A DNA stretch of 64,000 bases. Origin: Ochrobactrum vermis (GTDB lineage Bacteria; Pseudomonadota; Alphaproteobacteria; Rhizobiales; Rhizobiaceae). The translations under genes were made by a program, and so were the position numbers. The stretch is from the NCBI RefSeq assembly GCF_002975205.1, contig NZ_PCOC01000002.1, positions 1,379,001 through 1,443,000 on the forward strand. The letters are read 5' to 3'. This document shows, in pieces, positions 1 to 8,881 of this stretch (position 1 is its first letter; each line of letters starts with the position of its first letter). The notes beneath the pieces were generated by a model. The model was not told the origin of the DNA. It did no database searches and was given only the letters and a program-made list of their open reading frames with translations.

Positions 1-221
1 ATAGAGTCATCAAAGCCGGTATCAGCCAGCCGTCCGATGGCATAAGCGAGAATGCCCGCTTGCGGTAGCCAGAGAAGTGCGGCTAGTGCCTGAAAATATG
101 CCCCCCGCGTCAGCAAGGACGGAACAGGACGACGTTGCGAGCGACGCGACTTTTGTTGGTCGCCTGCCGCTTCGCCGTCTTCTGCCGTCACTGTTTCCGT
201 TCGGGGGACAACGGATGTCAC
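1..221 (-). CDS. cydD: CydD, thiol-reductant (cysteine/glutathione) ABC exporter subunit, 5' fragment
   Basis: Only the first 73 codons lie in the window; the gene continues leftwards past base 1. Translation from a GTG at 219-221 gives a basic N-terminal stretch followed by RGAYFQALAALLWLPQAG and AYAIGRLAD, which reads like the first membrane helix of CydD proteins. CydDC exports reductant to the periplasm and is needed to assemble cytochrome bd (family knowledge). The GTG overlaps the stop codon of the upstream GbsR-type gene (GTGA) and has AAAGGAG nine bases upstream, so the two genes are translationally coupled. The partial length limits certainty. Confidence 0.75.
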   Translation of the reverse strand, partial: MTSVVPRTETVTAEDGEAAGDQQKSRRSQRRPVPSLLTRGAYFQALAALLWLPQAGILAYAIGRLADTGFDDS

Positions 222-802
222 TCTCGCTTAGGCTCCTTTTTGGCCGATGCTCGCCCACGCCCAAGCGCCACGATCCTGTCCGTGGTTTCAAGGAAGCGGG
301 TCACCTTGGCGCCAAGCGCCAGAAGACTGGTCAAACGGTCGGTATCGAGCCGCTTGACGTCGTCGTACCAGTTGGTCAGCCTTTCGATCAGGCCGTACAT
401 GTCCTTCATGCGATCCTGCGCATAAAGATCGCTATCGCCTTCCGGCTGTTCCATCAGGATTTCACGCAGAACGGTAAGCGTGGGATCAATCTCGCGCTTC
501 TTGCGTTCTTCAGCGAGCGTACGCAGAATCTGCCACACATCGTCGGGCGTCGTGAAGAAATCGCGACGATCACCGGGAATGTGCTTCAGCAGTACCAGAT
601 TCCAGCCCTGCAACTCGCGAATACCCATGGACACGTTCGAACGCGACACACCGAGAGCATCGACGATCTGGTCGGCGCATAGAGGCTCAGGCGATATATA
701 AAGCAGCGCATATATCTGCCCCACGGTGCGGTTGATGCCCCAACGGCTGCCCATTTCTCCGAAGTGGAGTACGAACGACTGAACGATTGGCGACAATTCC
801 AA
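218..802 (-). CDS. GbsR/MarR-family winged-helix transcriptional regulator
   Basis: A 194-residue protein with a winged helix in about residues 20-95; the recognition-helix region is DALGVSRSNVSMGIRELQGW, typical of the GbsR branch of MarR regulators. The start is a TTG at 800-802 preceded by GGGAGAG at good spacing; no ATG fits. The stop overlaps the cydD start, so the regulator and cydDC form one transcription unit. Several TTCAG/CTGAA half-sites lie just upstream and suggest autoregulation. The likely job is control of the cytochrome bd maturation/oxidase genes in response to oxygen or redox state; this is inferred from position only, and the ligand is unknown. Confidence 0.85.
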   Translation of the reverse strand: MELSPIVQSFVLHFGEMGSRWGINRTVGQIYALLYISPEPLCADQIVDALGVSRSNVSMGIRELQGWNLVLLKHIPGDRRDFFTTPDDVWQILRTLAEERKKREIDPTLTVLREILMEQPEGDSDLYAQDRMKDMYGLIERLTNWYDDVKRLDTDRLTSLLALGAKVTRFLETTDRIVALGRGRASAKKEPKRE

Positions 803-822
803 AATTCTCTCTCCCGTAAATT

Positions 823-851
823 CTGAATTTTCAGAAATTACTGAAATTCAG
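823..851. promoter_or_regulatory. Candidate operator: four TTCAG/CTGAA half-sites upstream of the GbsR-type gene
   Basis: CTGAA at 823-827, TTCAG at 830-834, CTGAA at 841-845 and TTCAG at 847-851 form nested inverted repeats ending 20 bases upstream of the regulator start codon. The position suits autorepression. No protein-DNA evidence is available from sequence. Confidence 0.5.
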
Positions 852-1196
852 ATAATTCAATTGGCCTCATCCTTCAATCCGCATGTCCCTGGCGAAAGCC
901 CGAATGGACAATTGGCCGCAGCCCTTGGGCACTCCTCCAAATGCCCGAAAACAAGACAGGCCGCCGCTTCCACTCCGCAGTCGGTGGGCAGTCAGGCAAG
1001 GGATTCGGCAAATGGCAGATAATGTTTCCAGTCGGCAGGATAGCCGGTCTTGAAGCGAACTCCAAAACAGGTCTCCGGGCAGACCGGACGCGACAGCCAC
1101 CGCTTTCATCACGGAGCGGCGAATTTCCCCATTTGGTGCGACGGAAAACGTAAGTTTTCCGCCCTCTCCGCACCCTCAAACATGACACCTACAGAC
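852..1196. other. Intergenic stretch without a convincing gene
   Basis: The region lies between the end of phaG and the regulator promoter. Short open frames exist on both strands but none has a good ribosome-binding site or a recognisable protein. No clear rho-independent terminator for the pha operon was seen. Confidence 0.5.
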
Positions 1197-1550
1197 CTAT
1201 AGCGGGTCGGAAGATGAAGGCAGCTCCTTGCTGTCCTGCGTTCTGTCGCGATGGATCACGGCGCGGCTGAGCAGCATGAGCGTTACCGGCGTCGTGACAA
1301 CCACAAAGACGGTAATGAGCACTTCATGCAGAATCGGCTTCGATTGCAAGATGGAGAAAAATATGATCGACGCGATCAAGATTCCTCCGGCCCCGAATGA
1401 AGAGCCAAGCGTGGGGGCATGAACACGTTCGTAAAAGCTTTTGAAGCGAACCAGTCCGATGCATCCGACAAGTGTCAGGAACGCACCGGCGACCAGAAAG
1501 AATGAAATGACGACAGCGGCCCATACGGGAAGTTCACTAGCGTTGATCAT
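1197..1550 (-). CDS. phaG: Monovalent cation/H+ antiporter subunit G
   Basis: A 117-residue protein with three predicted membrane helices and the subunit-specific motif GLVRFKSFYERVHAPT (about residues 32-47), matching the PhaG/MnhG/MrpG family. It is the last gene of the pha operon; its ATG overlaps the phaF stop (ATGA). Pha/Mrp complexes exchange Na+ or K+ for protons across the inner membrane; the alpha-proteobacterial Pha type is known for K+ efflux and pH adaptation. The C-terminal tail after the last helix is polar and variable. Subunit identity is firm; ion preference cannot be read from this subunit. Confidence 0.93.
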   Translation of the reverse strand: MINASELPVWAAVVISFFLVAGAFLTLVGCIGLVRFKSFYERVHAPTLGSSFGAGGILIASIIFFSILQSKPILHEVLITVFVVVTTPVTLMLLSRAVIHRDRTQDSKELPSSSDPL

Positions 1551-1828
1551 TCGATCACCTCTCCGCGCATGAGGAACTTCGAAAGCGCAACAGTGGCGAC
1601 GAAACCGAGAAGAGCGATAATCAGCGCGGCTTCGAAATAGATGATGCTGCCCGTGCGTATGCCGAACGTGATCAGGAGCAGGAGCGCGTTAAGATAAAGC
1701 GCATCGGTCGCGAGAATACGATCCTGCGCGCGCGGGCCGATCACAAGCCTGTAGACCGCGCAACCCATGGCGCCGAGAAGCATCAGTTGAGCGGCAAGCA
1801 GGGACCAGAAGATGATGACTGCGCTCAT
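1547..1828 (-). CDS. phaF: Monovalent cation/H+ antiporter subunit F
   Basis: A 93-residue, three-helix membrane protein with the conserved RLVIGPRAQDRILATDAL motif of the PhaF/MnhF family. A longer open frame exists upstream, but the ATG at 1826-1828 overlaps the phaE stop codon (ATGA) and gives the normal family length, so this start is preferred. It is a small structural subunit of the Pha complex, in an operon where every junction from phaA to phaG overlaps. Confidence 0.92.
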   Translation of the reverse strand: MSAVIIFWSLLAAQLMLLGAMGCAVYRLVIGPRAQDRILATDALYLNALLLLITFGIRTGSIIYFEAALIIALLGFVATVALSKFLMRGEVIE

Positions 1829-2340
1829 GCGGATTTCTCCTCTTCCACGATGTCTGCGGCGCCGAATATCTTGATAAGCGGCTGCTCGTACCTTCCCTTG
1901 ATCGTATCGCGCCACGCCTGCGCGTCATCCAGATCGAGCACATGGATAGTCAGTTCACGTCTGGCGGCGTTATAATCCACCCAGGCCGTACCCGGAGTCG
2001 CAGTGATTATGCAGGCGAGGACAGCCAGCGCAGTCCGGTTCTCTAGATCAAGCTGAATAACGACGAAGCCCGGACGGCGCTTGCGTTTGCGCGACAAAAT
2101 AATGCTCGCAACCGTGATGTTCGATTGCAGGATGTCATAGCTCATGGCTCCAAACAGCCAGAGCATCGTCGGGAGCGAACGGATATGGTTCTTCTGCGGC
2201 TGCAAGGCGGTCATGACCAGACATGCAATCAGCGCAATAATTGCCCCAAGCAGAAGCTGCGCCCGTGTGAAGCCGTTCAAAAGCAACCAGAACAGAAGCA
2301 GCGAGACGAAAAGAAGTGGGTAAGGCAGGATTTTCTTCAC
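1825..2340 (-). CDS. phaE: Monovalent cation/H+ antiporter subunit E
   Basis: A 171-residue protein with N-terminal hydrophobic helices and a soluble C-terminal domain containing ITATPGTAWVDY and LTIHVLDLDD, diagnostic of PhaE/MnhE. The start is a GTG that overlaps the phaD stop (GTGA). The gene sits between phaD and phaF as in all Mrp/Pha operons. The C-terminal extension after the LDLDD motif (YEQPLIKIFG onward) is slightly longer than in Firmicute MrpE. Confidence 0.92.
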   Translation of the reverse strand: MKKILPYPLLFVSLLLFWLLLNGFTRAQLLLGAIIALIACLVMTALQPQKNHIRSLPTMLWLFGAMSYDILQSNITVASIILSRKRKRRPGFVVIQLDLENRTALAVLACIITATPGTAWVDYNAARRELTIHVLDLDDAQAWRDTIKGRYEQPLIKIFGAADIVEEEKSA

Positions 2341-3968
2341 TGTGCCTCCTCCGTTTCGGGGCCCGCGCGCGGCGCGTTGAGTACGCTGCTGATATAGGAC
2401 GCCGGATTGTGCAGTGCGCGTGCGGTTTCATCCATATATCGCATCGCCGGACCGGCTGCGATCGTCAGGGCCAGACAGATCGCCAGAAGGCCTGCAATCG
2501 GCACGACTTCGCGCACCAGAACGCGTGGCACATTGCCCTCGAGCGAAGCCCAAAATGTGCGAATGCCGGTACGTGTCATCGCGATCAGCGCTGAAAGACC
2601 GGACAGCAGAAGAAGCACGACCAACGCCCAGCTTGCCGGGCTGACAGGCATTGCGAGCTGCGGCGTCGTACCGTCGCCGTTGAAAACGGCGGCGAGGATC
2701 AGGAACTTGGCAATGAAACCCGAGAATGGCGGCAGGCCGATCAGCAATATTGCGCAAATGGCGAAACATGTGCCGAGGACGGCGAGAGTCGCAGGCAGCA
2801 CAGTCCCGATTTCGTCCTCGTCTTCTTCCTCCTCATCGTCACCATAGGCTTCCATGGTAACGGCAAGAACGTTGGCAGCCGCGTCCTGGCCGCGCTCGAT
2901 CAGTTCGATCAGCAGGAAAAACGCTGCGATGGTGAGTGTTGAACTGACCATATAGAACAGCGCGGCGCCGGTCATGGCCGTGTTCCCGCTGCCGATTGCA
3001 GCCAGCAACGTACCGGAGGACACGAGGATGCTGTAACTGGCGAGCCGTCCCATTGCCTGCGACGCAACGACACCGATCAAACCGAAGGCAAGCGTGACCA
3101 TTCCACCAAAATAGAGCCAGTCATTACCGAAGCCATAGGAGGAACCGGCACCGATACCGAACATCAGCGGCGACAGGCGCAGAAGGACGTAAATACCGAC
3201 CTTGCTCATGATGGCGAAAACAGCCGCCACCGGTGCTGCCGCTGCCGTATAGGTCGGCGCGAGCCAGAAATTGAGCGGCCACATACCTGCCTTCACAAGG
3301 AATGCGACGCCAAGAACGGCCGCGCCCGCTTCAAGCAACATACGGTCCTCGGGTGCTACCTGCGGAATCCTCTGTGCAAGGTCGGCCATGTTCAATGTGC
3401 CGGTCACACCATAGATCAGGCTGACGCCGATCAAAAACAGCGACGATGCAACCAGATTGACGGCAATATAATGCATGCCGGCCTTTACGCGCGCCGGACC
3501 GGAGCCATGCAGCGCCAGGCCGTAGGAGGCCGCCAGCATAACTTCGAAGAAGACGAAGAGGTTGAACAGATCGCCGGTCAGAAAAGCGCCGTTCAGCCCC
3601 ATCAGCAAAAGCTGGAAAATCGTATGAAAATGCGGACTGGCCTTGTGCCAGTGGGCAAGCGCAAAGCTGAGAGAAGCCATGCCGAGCACGCTGGTCAGAA
3701 CAAGCATAAGGGCAGCCAGACGATCCAGAACCAGCACGATGCCGAATGGCGCAGGCCAGTTGCCGATCAGGTAAACCAGAGCGTCAGGCGCTTTTTCGCT
3801 CGCCATGCCCGCAAGCGTGATGGCAATCGCGATCAGCGCCAGCGTCGAGACGGAGTTGATGGCCATCTTGAGCTTGCGCTTGCGTTCATCGAACAGCAGC
3901 AGGATTGCTGCCGTGACGAGCGGCAGGACAATCGGAGCGACGATGAGGTGCATTTTCCAGTCCAACAT
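2337..3968 (-). CDS. phaD: Monovalent cation/H+ antiporter subunit D
   Basis: A 543-residue NADH-quinone-oxidoreductase-like (proton_antipo_M) membrane protein with about 14 helices. Visible conserved ionisable residues are Glu142 in VFFEVMLAASY, Lys226 in FLVKAGMWPLNFWL and Lys421 in GFIAKF, the antiporter-type residues shared with complex I subunits. A strongly acidic cytoplasmic or periplasmic loop (GDDEEEEDEDE, residues 376-386) interrupts the helices and is unusual compared with Bacillus MrpD. Its ATG overlaps the phaC stop. With PhaA it forms the ion-translocating core. Confidence 0.94.
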   Translation of the reverse strand: MLDWKMHLIVAPIVLPLVTAAILLLFDERKRKLKMAINSVSTLALIAIAITLAGMASEKAPDALVYLIGNWPAPFGIVLVLDRLAALMLVLTSVLGMASLSFALAHWHKASPHFHTIFQLLLMGLNGAFLTGDLFNLFVFFEVMLAASYGLALHGSGPARVKAGMHYIAVNLVASSLFLIGVSLIYGVTGTLNMADLAQRIPQVAPEDRMLLEAGAAVLGVAFLVKAGMWPLNFWLAPTYTAAAAPVAAVFAIMSKVGIYVLLRLSPLMFGIGAGSSYGFGNDWLYFGGMVTLAFGLIGVVASQAMGRLASYSILVSSGTLLAAIGSGNTAMTGAALFYMVSSTLTIAAFFLLIELIERGQDAAANVLAVTMEAYGDDEEEEDEDEIGTVLPATLAVLGTCFAICAILLIGLPPFSGFIAKFLILAAVFNGDGTTPQLAMPVSPASWALVVLLLLSGLSALIAMTRTGIRTFWASLEGNVPRVLVREVVPIAGLLAICLALTIAAGPAMRYMDETARALHNPASYISSVLNAPRAGPETEEAQ

Positions 3969-4306
3969 CAGTTCTCCTTGCCGTCTACGTGGTCCGTACG
4001 CGTCAACCCGCGCGAGGCGAGCAGCACGACAAGGAAAAGTGCGGTCATTGCGAAGCCGATGACGATGGCAGTCAGAACGAGCGCCTGCGGCACCGGATCG
4101 GTATATTGCGCGGCCTGAACCTCAACGCCGCTATCAAGTACCGGAGCCGCATTCGTGCGCAGACGCCCCATCGAAAAGATGAAGAGATTGACTGCGTAGG
4201 AAACCAATGAAAGGCCGATTGCCACCTGGAAGGTACGTGGGCGAAGAATGAGCCACACGCCGGATGCCATCAATACGCCGATTGCCAGAGCAAGAACGAG
4301 TTCCAT
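3968..4306 (-). CDS. phaC: Monovalent cation/H+ antiporter subunit C
   Basis: A 112-residue NuoK-like protein with three membrane helices; QVAIGLSLVSYAVNLFIF and VPQALVLTAIVIGFAMTA match the PhaC/MnhC family. The start codon overlaps the phaA stop (ATGA) and the stop codon overlaps the phaD start. Here phaC denotes the cation antiporter subunit, not polyhydroxyalkanoate synthase. Confidence 0.93.
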   Translation of the reverse strand: MELVLALAIGVLMASGVWLILRPRTFQVAIGLSLVSYAVNLFIFSMGRLRTNAAPVLDSGVEVQAAQYTDPVPQALVLTAIVIGFAMTALFLVVLLASRGLTRTDHVDGKEN

Positions 4307-7221
4307 CAGTTCTCCTCCTTCGTTGCGGCGAGCTTCTCAACACGGTGTTTACGGAGCGATTGGTGCGCCAGAGCGATCAACACCAGCACGGTAGCGCCGA
4401 CCACGAGGGTGAAGACGCCGAGATCGAACAACAGTGCACTTGCCGTCGGCATTTTCCCGATAAACGGTATTTCCGTATACTGGAAAAAGGTGGTGAGAAA
4501 CGGATAGCCGAAGAACCACGAACCCGCCCCCGTCGCGGCTGCAAACAGCAGTCCGAGTCCGATCCAGCGCAATGGCAGAATACGCAAGCGGTCTTCGACC
4601 ACGCGCGCGCCCGACGCCAGATATTGCAGCAGGAATGCAATTGCGAGCGTGATACCTGCCGCGAACCCGCCGCCCGGCAGATCATGACCGCGCAGGAACA
4701 AATGCACTGCCAGCACGATGATGACCGGGAAAAGCCATTGCATGATGACCGAGGGTACGGCCAGATAATCGGCCAGTGTTTCGCCCGCCTTGCGATCAGG
4801 TGCGGCCTCGTCATAGGCATCCTGAATCTTCTGCTGTGCGGTCGAACCCGTCGTATCGGATGCAGGACGGAAACGACGCAGGAGCGCGAAGACCGTCAGA
4901 CCCACAATGCCGAGAACGGCGATTTCGCCAAAAGTATCGAAAGCGCGGAAATCGACCAGAATGACGTTCACGACATTCTTGCCGCCGCCGCCCGAATAGG
5001 CGTTTTCGAGGAAATAGTCGCCGATGCTGCTGGGCGATATGCGCGTCATCACGGCATAGGCAATGACGGCCACCCCTGCCCCACTGCCGATTGCGAGCAG
5101 CAAGTCGCGGTAGCGGCGGATACGTGGGCCGATTTGCACCGGAATCGGATCGGGATCTTCCCAGCGCTTGGGCAGCCAGCGAAGCCCGAGAAGCAGCAGA
5201 ACGGTGGTGACGATCTCGACCAGCAACTGCGTCACGGCGAGGTCGGGCGCGGACAGCCAGACGAAGGTGATGCAGGTGATAAGCCCCGCACCGCCGAGAA
5301 GGATCAGTGCCGCCAGTCGGTGATACTTGGCCTGATAGGCCGCACCGATGGCACAGGCCCCACCAAGGATCCAAAGTCCCGCAAAAATGGGATCGACCGG
5401 CTGTGCGCCGAGCGAGCCCGCCTGCAGCCCCGATGATAAAATCGGCCACGCAGCGGCAAAGATGGCCACCGCAACGACGATACGAAGCTGTGGTTGCAGG
5501 CGACGGGTACTGAGAAAGGCTTCTGCCTTACGCGCCCAGTTCCATGACAACGTCACCAGAACACGCTCGAAAATGCGCTGTCCCTGCAAGTGCCGGAAGA
5601 ATGGCGGGCCATCTTCACTGGTTGCAAGATAGTTCTTCAGCATCCAGTGCAGAAGAATGCCGCCGATCATGGCAACGATACTCATCATCAGCGGCAGGTT
5701 GAAGCCGTGCCAGACCGAGAGACTATATTCAGGCGTGGCTGTGCCCAGCACCGACTGAACAGCCGAATGCAGGAACGGCCCGATGGAGAGACCCGGAATA
5801 ATACCGATCAACAGGCAAAGCAGAACCAGAAGCTCGATAGGACGGCGCATCCAGTGCGGCGGCTCGTGCGGCTCATGCGGCAGGTCATGCGGCGGAGGCC
5901 CGAAAAATGTCGAATAGATGAAGCGCACCGAATAGGCGACCGTGAAGATACCGGCAATCGTGGCCACGTAAGGTGTGATTGTATCGAGCCACGACGCCAT
6001 ATGCGTTTCTACCGCTTCGGCAAAGAACATTTCCTTGGAAATGAAGCCGTTGAGCAACGGCACGCCCGCCATGGCCGCACTCGCCACCATGGCAAGCGTT
6101 GCCGTATAGGGCATGGGACGCAACAGGCCGCTCAGCTTGCGCATGTCACGTGTGCCGGTCTCGTGGTCGATGATACCCGCAGCCATGAACAGCGATGCCT
6201 TGAAAATCGCATGGTTGACCATGTGGAAGATCGCGGCAACGGCAGCAAGCGGACTACCAAGGCTAAGCAGAACGGTAATCAGGCCAAGGTTGCTGATCGT
6301 CGAATAGGCGAGCAGTCCTTTGAGGTCCTGCTGGAAAACAGCAAAGAAGCTGGCGATCAGGAGCGTTATCAGACCGGCCGAACCGACGATCCAGAACCAC
6401 TCTTCGGTACCGCTGAGAACCGGCCACAGACGGGCCAACAGGAAGACGCCTGCTTTAACCATGGTTGCCGAATGCAGGTAGGCCGATACCGGCGTCGGTG
6501 CTGCCATGGCATTCGGAAGCCAGAAATGGAACGGAAACTGCGCACTCTTCGTGAAAGCACCGAGCAGGATCAGAATGAGCGCCACGCTGTAAAGCGGATG
6601 TGTTCGAACGATGTTGCCCGCCGCCAGAACCTTGTCGAGATCGTAGCTTCCGACGATATGGCCGAGGATCAGAACGCCTGCCAGCAGACAGAACCCACCT
6701 ATGCCGGTCACCGTCAACGCCATGCGCGCGCCATCGCGGGCACTGGCATTATGATACCAATACCCGATCAACAGGAACGAGAAGATGCTGGTCAGTTCCC
6801 AGAACACGGCGAGCAATATCAGATTGCCTGACAGAACCACGCCGAGCATCGATCCCATGAAGGACAGAAGGAACGAGAAGAACCTCGGGACGGGATCTTC
6901 GGGCGACATGTAATAACGCGCATAAATGACGACCAGCAGGCCGATGCCCGTGATGAGCATCGCGAAAAGCCAGGCAAAGCCGTCCATGCGAAAGGTGACA
7001 TTGAGGCCGTAGGCTGGAAGCCATTCTACGGTGCCGCGAAGCACCTTGCCGTCTGATACGATGGGATAAAGGCTGGCGGTAACGATAAAGGCAACGAGCG
7101 CAATCGCTGCCGTAAACCAGGCCGAACCACTACGATCCGCCCCCCTGAATAATCCGGTTATGGCGCTGCCGAGAAAGGGTAGAAGGACAAGCAGGAAAAG
7201 CATTCTGCCGTCCATCGTCAT
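4306..7221 (-). CDS. phaA: Monovalent cation/H+ antiporter subunit A fused to subunit B (PhaAB)
   Basis: A 971-residue protein. The N-terminal two thirds is NuoL-like with Glu142 (WELTSIFSFLLIG), Lys225 (TKSAQFPFHFWLP), His250 and Lys256 (YLHSATMVKAGVF), the conserved proton-path residues. It continues into the MrpA C-terminal domain (LAVTQLLVEIVTTVLL) and ends, from about residue 830, with an MnhB-like domain (LRGHDLPGGGFAAG). The A-B fusion is the hallmark of group 2 Mrp systems such as Sinorhizobium PhaA, usually linked to K+ efflux and alkaline adaptation. GGAGG lies about ten bases before the chosen ATG; a second ATG two codons later is possible. First gene of the operon. Confidence 0.95.
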   Translation of the reverse strand: MTMDGRMLFLLVLLPFLGSAITGLFRGADRSGSAWFTAAIALVAFIVTASLYPIVSDGKVLRGTVEWLPAYGLNVTFRMDGFAWLFAMLITGIGLLVVIYARYYMSPEDPVPRFFSFLLSFMGSMLGVVLSGNLILLAVFWELTSIFSFLLIGYWYHNASARDGARMALTVTGIGGFCLLAGVLILGHIVGSYDLDKVLAAGNIVRTHPLYSVALILILLGAFTKSAQFPFHFWLPNAMAAPTPVSAYLHSATMVKAGVFLLARLWPVLSGTEEWFWIVGSAGLITLLIASFFAVFQQDLKGLLAYSTISNLGLITVLLSLGSPLAAVAAIFHMVNHAIFKASLFMAAGIIDHETGTRDMRKLSGLLRPMPYTATLAMVASAAMAGVPLLNGFISKEMFFAEAVETHMASWLDTITPYVATIAGIFTVAYSVRFIYSTFFGPPPHDLPHEPHEPPHWMRRPIELLVLLCLLIGIIPGLSIGPFLHSAVQSVLGTATPEYSLSVWHGFNLPLMMSIVAMIGGILLHWMLKNYLATSEDGPPFFRHLQGQRIFERVLVTLSWNWARKAEAFLSTRRLQPQLRIVVAVAIFAAAWPILSSGLQAGSLGAQPVDPIFAGLWILGGACAIGAAYQAKYHRLAALILLGGAGLITCITFVWLSAPDLAVTQLLVEIVTTVLLLLGLRWLPKRWEDPDPIPVQIGPRIRRYRDLLLAIGSGAGVAVIAYAVMTRISPSSIGDYFLENAYSGGGGKNVVNVILVDFRAFDTFGEIAVLGIVGLTVFALLRRFRPASDTTGSTAQQKIQDAYDEAAPDRKAGETLADYLAVPSVIMQWLFPVIIVLAVHLFLRGHDLPGGGFAAGITLAIAFLLQYLASGARVVEDRLRILPLRWIGLGLLFAAATGAGSWFFGYPFLTTFFQYTEIPFIGKMPTASALLFDLGVFTLVVGATVLVLIALAHQSLRKHRVEKLAATKEEN

Positions 7222-7543
7222 GCGCCACAGGCCTCCTAGCCGAAATCAAGGTTGATCCGAAGCAGGCACCGCTCAAGAAAACAGCAACAGAATCGCTCCG
7301 GCAAGTTGTAGAGAGGAATCATATATTCCGATGGCTTTATTATGACCGGCCACGGAACATTATGGCAATAGCTTTCAATGGCTTATCGCGTAAATTTGAA
7401 TCATTTTATCGTTCCTTACGCCGGAAAATCTATAATTTATCGACTGCTTCGAAGTGCGATACCTAGCTGCCGGTGATATTGACCCGAAAATCTTTCAGCC
7501 AGATGACACACATCTTATCTTGAGGTGTACCGCAAACATGGTT
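7222..7543. other. Intergenic region upstream of the pha operon
   Basis: AT-rich stretches (7320-7445) probably hold the pha promoter, but no confident -35/-10 pair or operator was identified. No gene is supported here. Confidence 0.4.
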
Positions 7544-8881
7544 CTAACCGTCGAGCAAAATTGCCGACAGTCGTTGGGCTTGAACGCGAATATCCGGCAC
7601 CGCAGTAACTTCCCAGAATGCGCCTTTCGTAACCGGTCCAATGGCGAAAAAGGGGCCTGAAGGCTCTCCTCGCGCATTGAGAACCTGCAGATCACGCGTG
7701 ACATCGAAACCGAGATCCAGTGCATCCGGTCGTGCCAGCCCATGCTCCAAAAGGCCGGTCAACGCGGCGTTGCGGGTCGTCGAAAATCGAGGATTACCGC
7801 CGCGACAATCGATAACGGTTGCTACATGCAATTTTTCGACCTGTTCGCTACGTCGCGGGCGATAGCGGATTTCCATCCCTTCGCCTTCATCGCGCACCGA
7901 AACCAGATGACCTGCCGAAACTTTAAGCTGCCCACTGTTCACGGCAGCTTCAATGCGATCGGCAACTGCGGGTGCCATGCGGTGCCGATGCACATCCCAC
8001 CATGGACGCAGGTGGCGAAGGAAACTGCGGCGCTGCGATATAGGCAATCCTGCCCAGATGTGCTGCGTATGCGGGCGCAGACCATCCATCACACCGCGCC
8101 AGCCGGACCCGGCTTTTTCCGCTTTAATCGCCATGGTGCGCACGCGCTGCATGAGCTGCGACAGGCCCAGCGATACGGGCAGATCGTCTGCCTCTATCGA
8201 ATAGGCTTGTGTCGGAGAATGACGCGCGGGCAGAAGTCCGCGCCGCGAAATCGCGTTTATTTCAGCACTGTGGCCATTATCAAGCAGCGACAATACGCTA
8301 TCGATCATCGACAAGCCTGTGCCGAATATCGCGATCGGAGCATCTGTAGGCACATCAAAATAGCCGTTGCTCGACCAGTATTCCGTAACGTGCTTGCCGG
8401 ATTTTGCGATGGCAGCTTCGTTACCCGTAGCAAGAATGACTGCATCGGCAGCGAAGGCTTCTCCGGTTTCGGTGACAACGGTCGGCCTGCCGTCCTTCAG
8501 CGCTACATCGACGATGCCGATTTTCTCAATCATCAGACGCGGGTCACCTTCGCAAAGGTAAGGTGCGACCAGATTCTCCAGATAAGAGCGGTATAATTTG
8601 CGCGGTGCAAAACTATGAGGCTCCCACGGGTGGCCACGAGCGGCAACGCCGCCCGACTGCAACCAGTTCAGGAAGTGATCCGGCTGATCGGGAAATGCAC
8701 TCATATTGCTGGCGCGGACATTGAGAAGATGGCTCGGATTTTCCGTCGCGTAGGCAATCCCTGCCCCAATTTGGCCCGAGCGCTCGAAAATTCTCACGGT
8801 TGAACCAGGCGAACGGCGAAGTAACTGTGCGGCCAGAATGATGCCACTTGCGCCTGCGCCGATGATGATAAATGACTTCAA
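7544..8881 (-). CDS. FAD/NAD(P)-binding protein, YdhS-like
   Basis: A 445-residue flavoprotein beginning with a dinucleotide-binding fold (IIGAGASGIILAAQLL, residues 5-20), followed by GAGIAYATENPSHLLNVRAS, which is characteristic of the COG4529/YdhS group (NAD_binding_9). A second Rossmann segment is seen around IAIFGTGLSMIDSVLSLL. The start is TTG with GAGG about ten bases upstream. The family has no settled substrate; members lie near nitrate/nitrite or siderophore-like oxygenase genes in other genomes. Here it is monocistronic and divergent from a nitroreductase, so a shared redox theme is possible but unproven. Confidence 0.8.
   Translation of the reverse strand: MKSFIIIGAGASGIILAAQLLRRSPGSTVRIFERSGQIGAGIAYATENPSHLLNVRASNMSAFPDQPDHFLNWLQSGGVAARGHPWEPHSFAPRKLYRSYLENLVAPYLCEGDPRLMIEKIGIVDVALKDGRPTVVTETGEAFAADAVILATGNEAAIAKSGKHVTEYWSSNGYFDVPTDAPIAIFGTGLSMIDSVLSLLDNGHSAEINAISRRGLLPARHSPTQAYSIEADDLPVSLGLSQLMQRVRTMAIKAEKAGSGWRGVMDGLRPHTQHIWAGLPISQRRSFLRHLRPWWDVHRHRMAPAVADRIEAAVNSGQLKVSAGHLVSVRDEGEGMEIRYRPRRSEQVEKLHVATVIDCRGGNPRFSTTRNAALTGLLEHGLARPDALDLGFDVTRDLQVLNARGEPSGPFFAIGPVTKGAFWEVTAVPDIRVQAQRLSAILLDG

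Noticed and set aside
874-1188. 104-codon minus-strand frame in the gap before the GbsR-type gene
   Set aside because: No ribosome-binding site, Arg/Pro-rich composition and no family resemblance.
4264-6831. Long open frames on the plus strand (4264-5436 and 5590-6831) opposite phaA
   Set aside because: Their composition is rich in Arg/Gln/His without any known motif; they mirror the phaA codons on the other strand and have no ribosome-binding sites.
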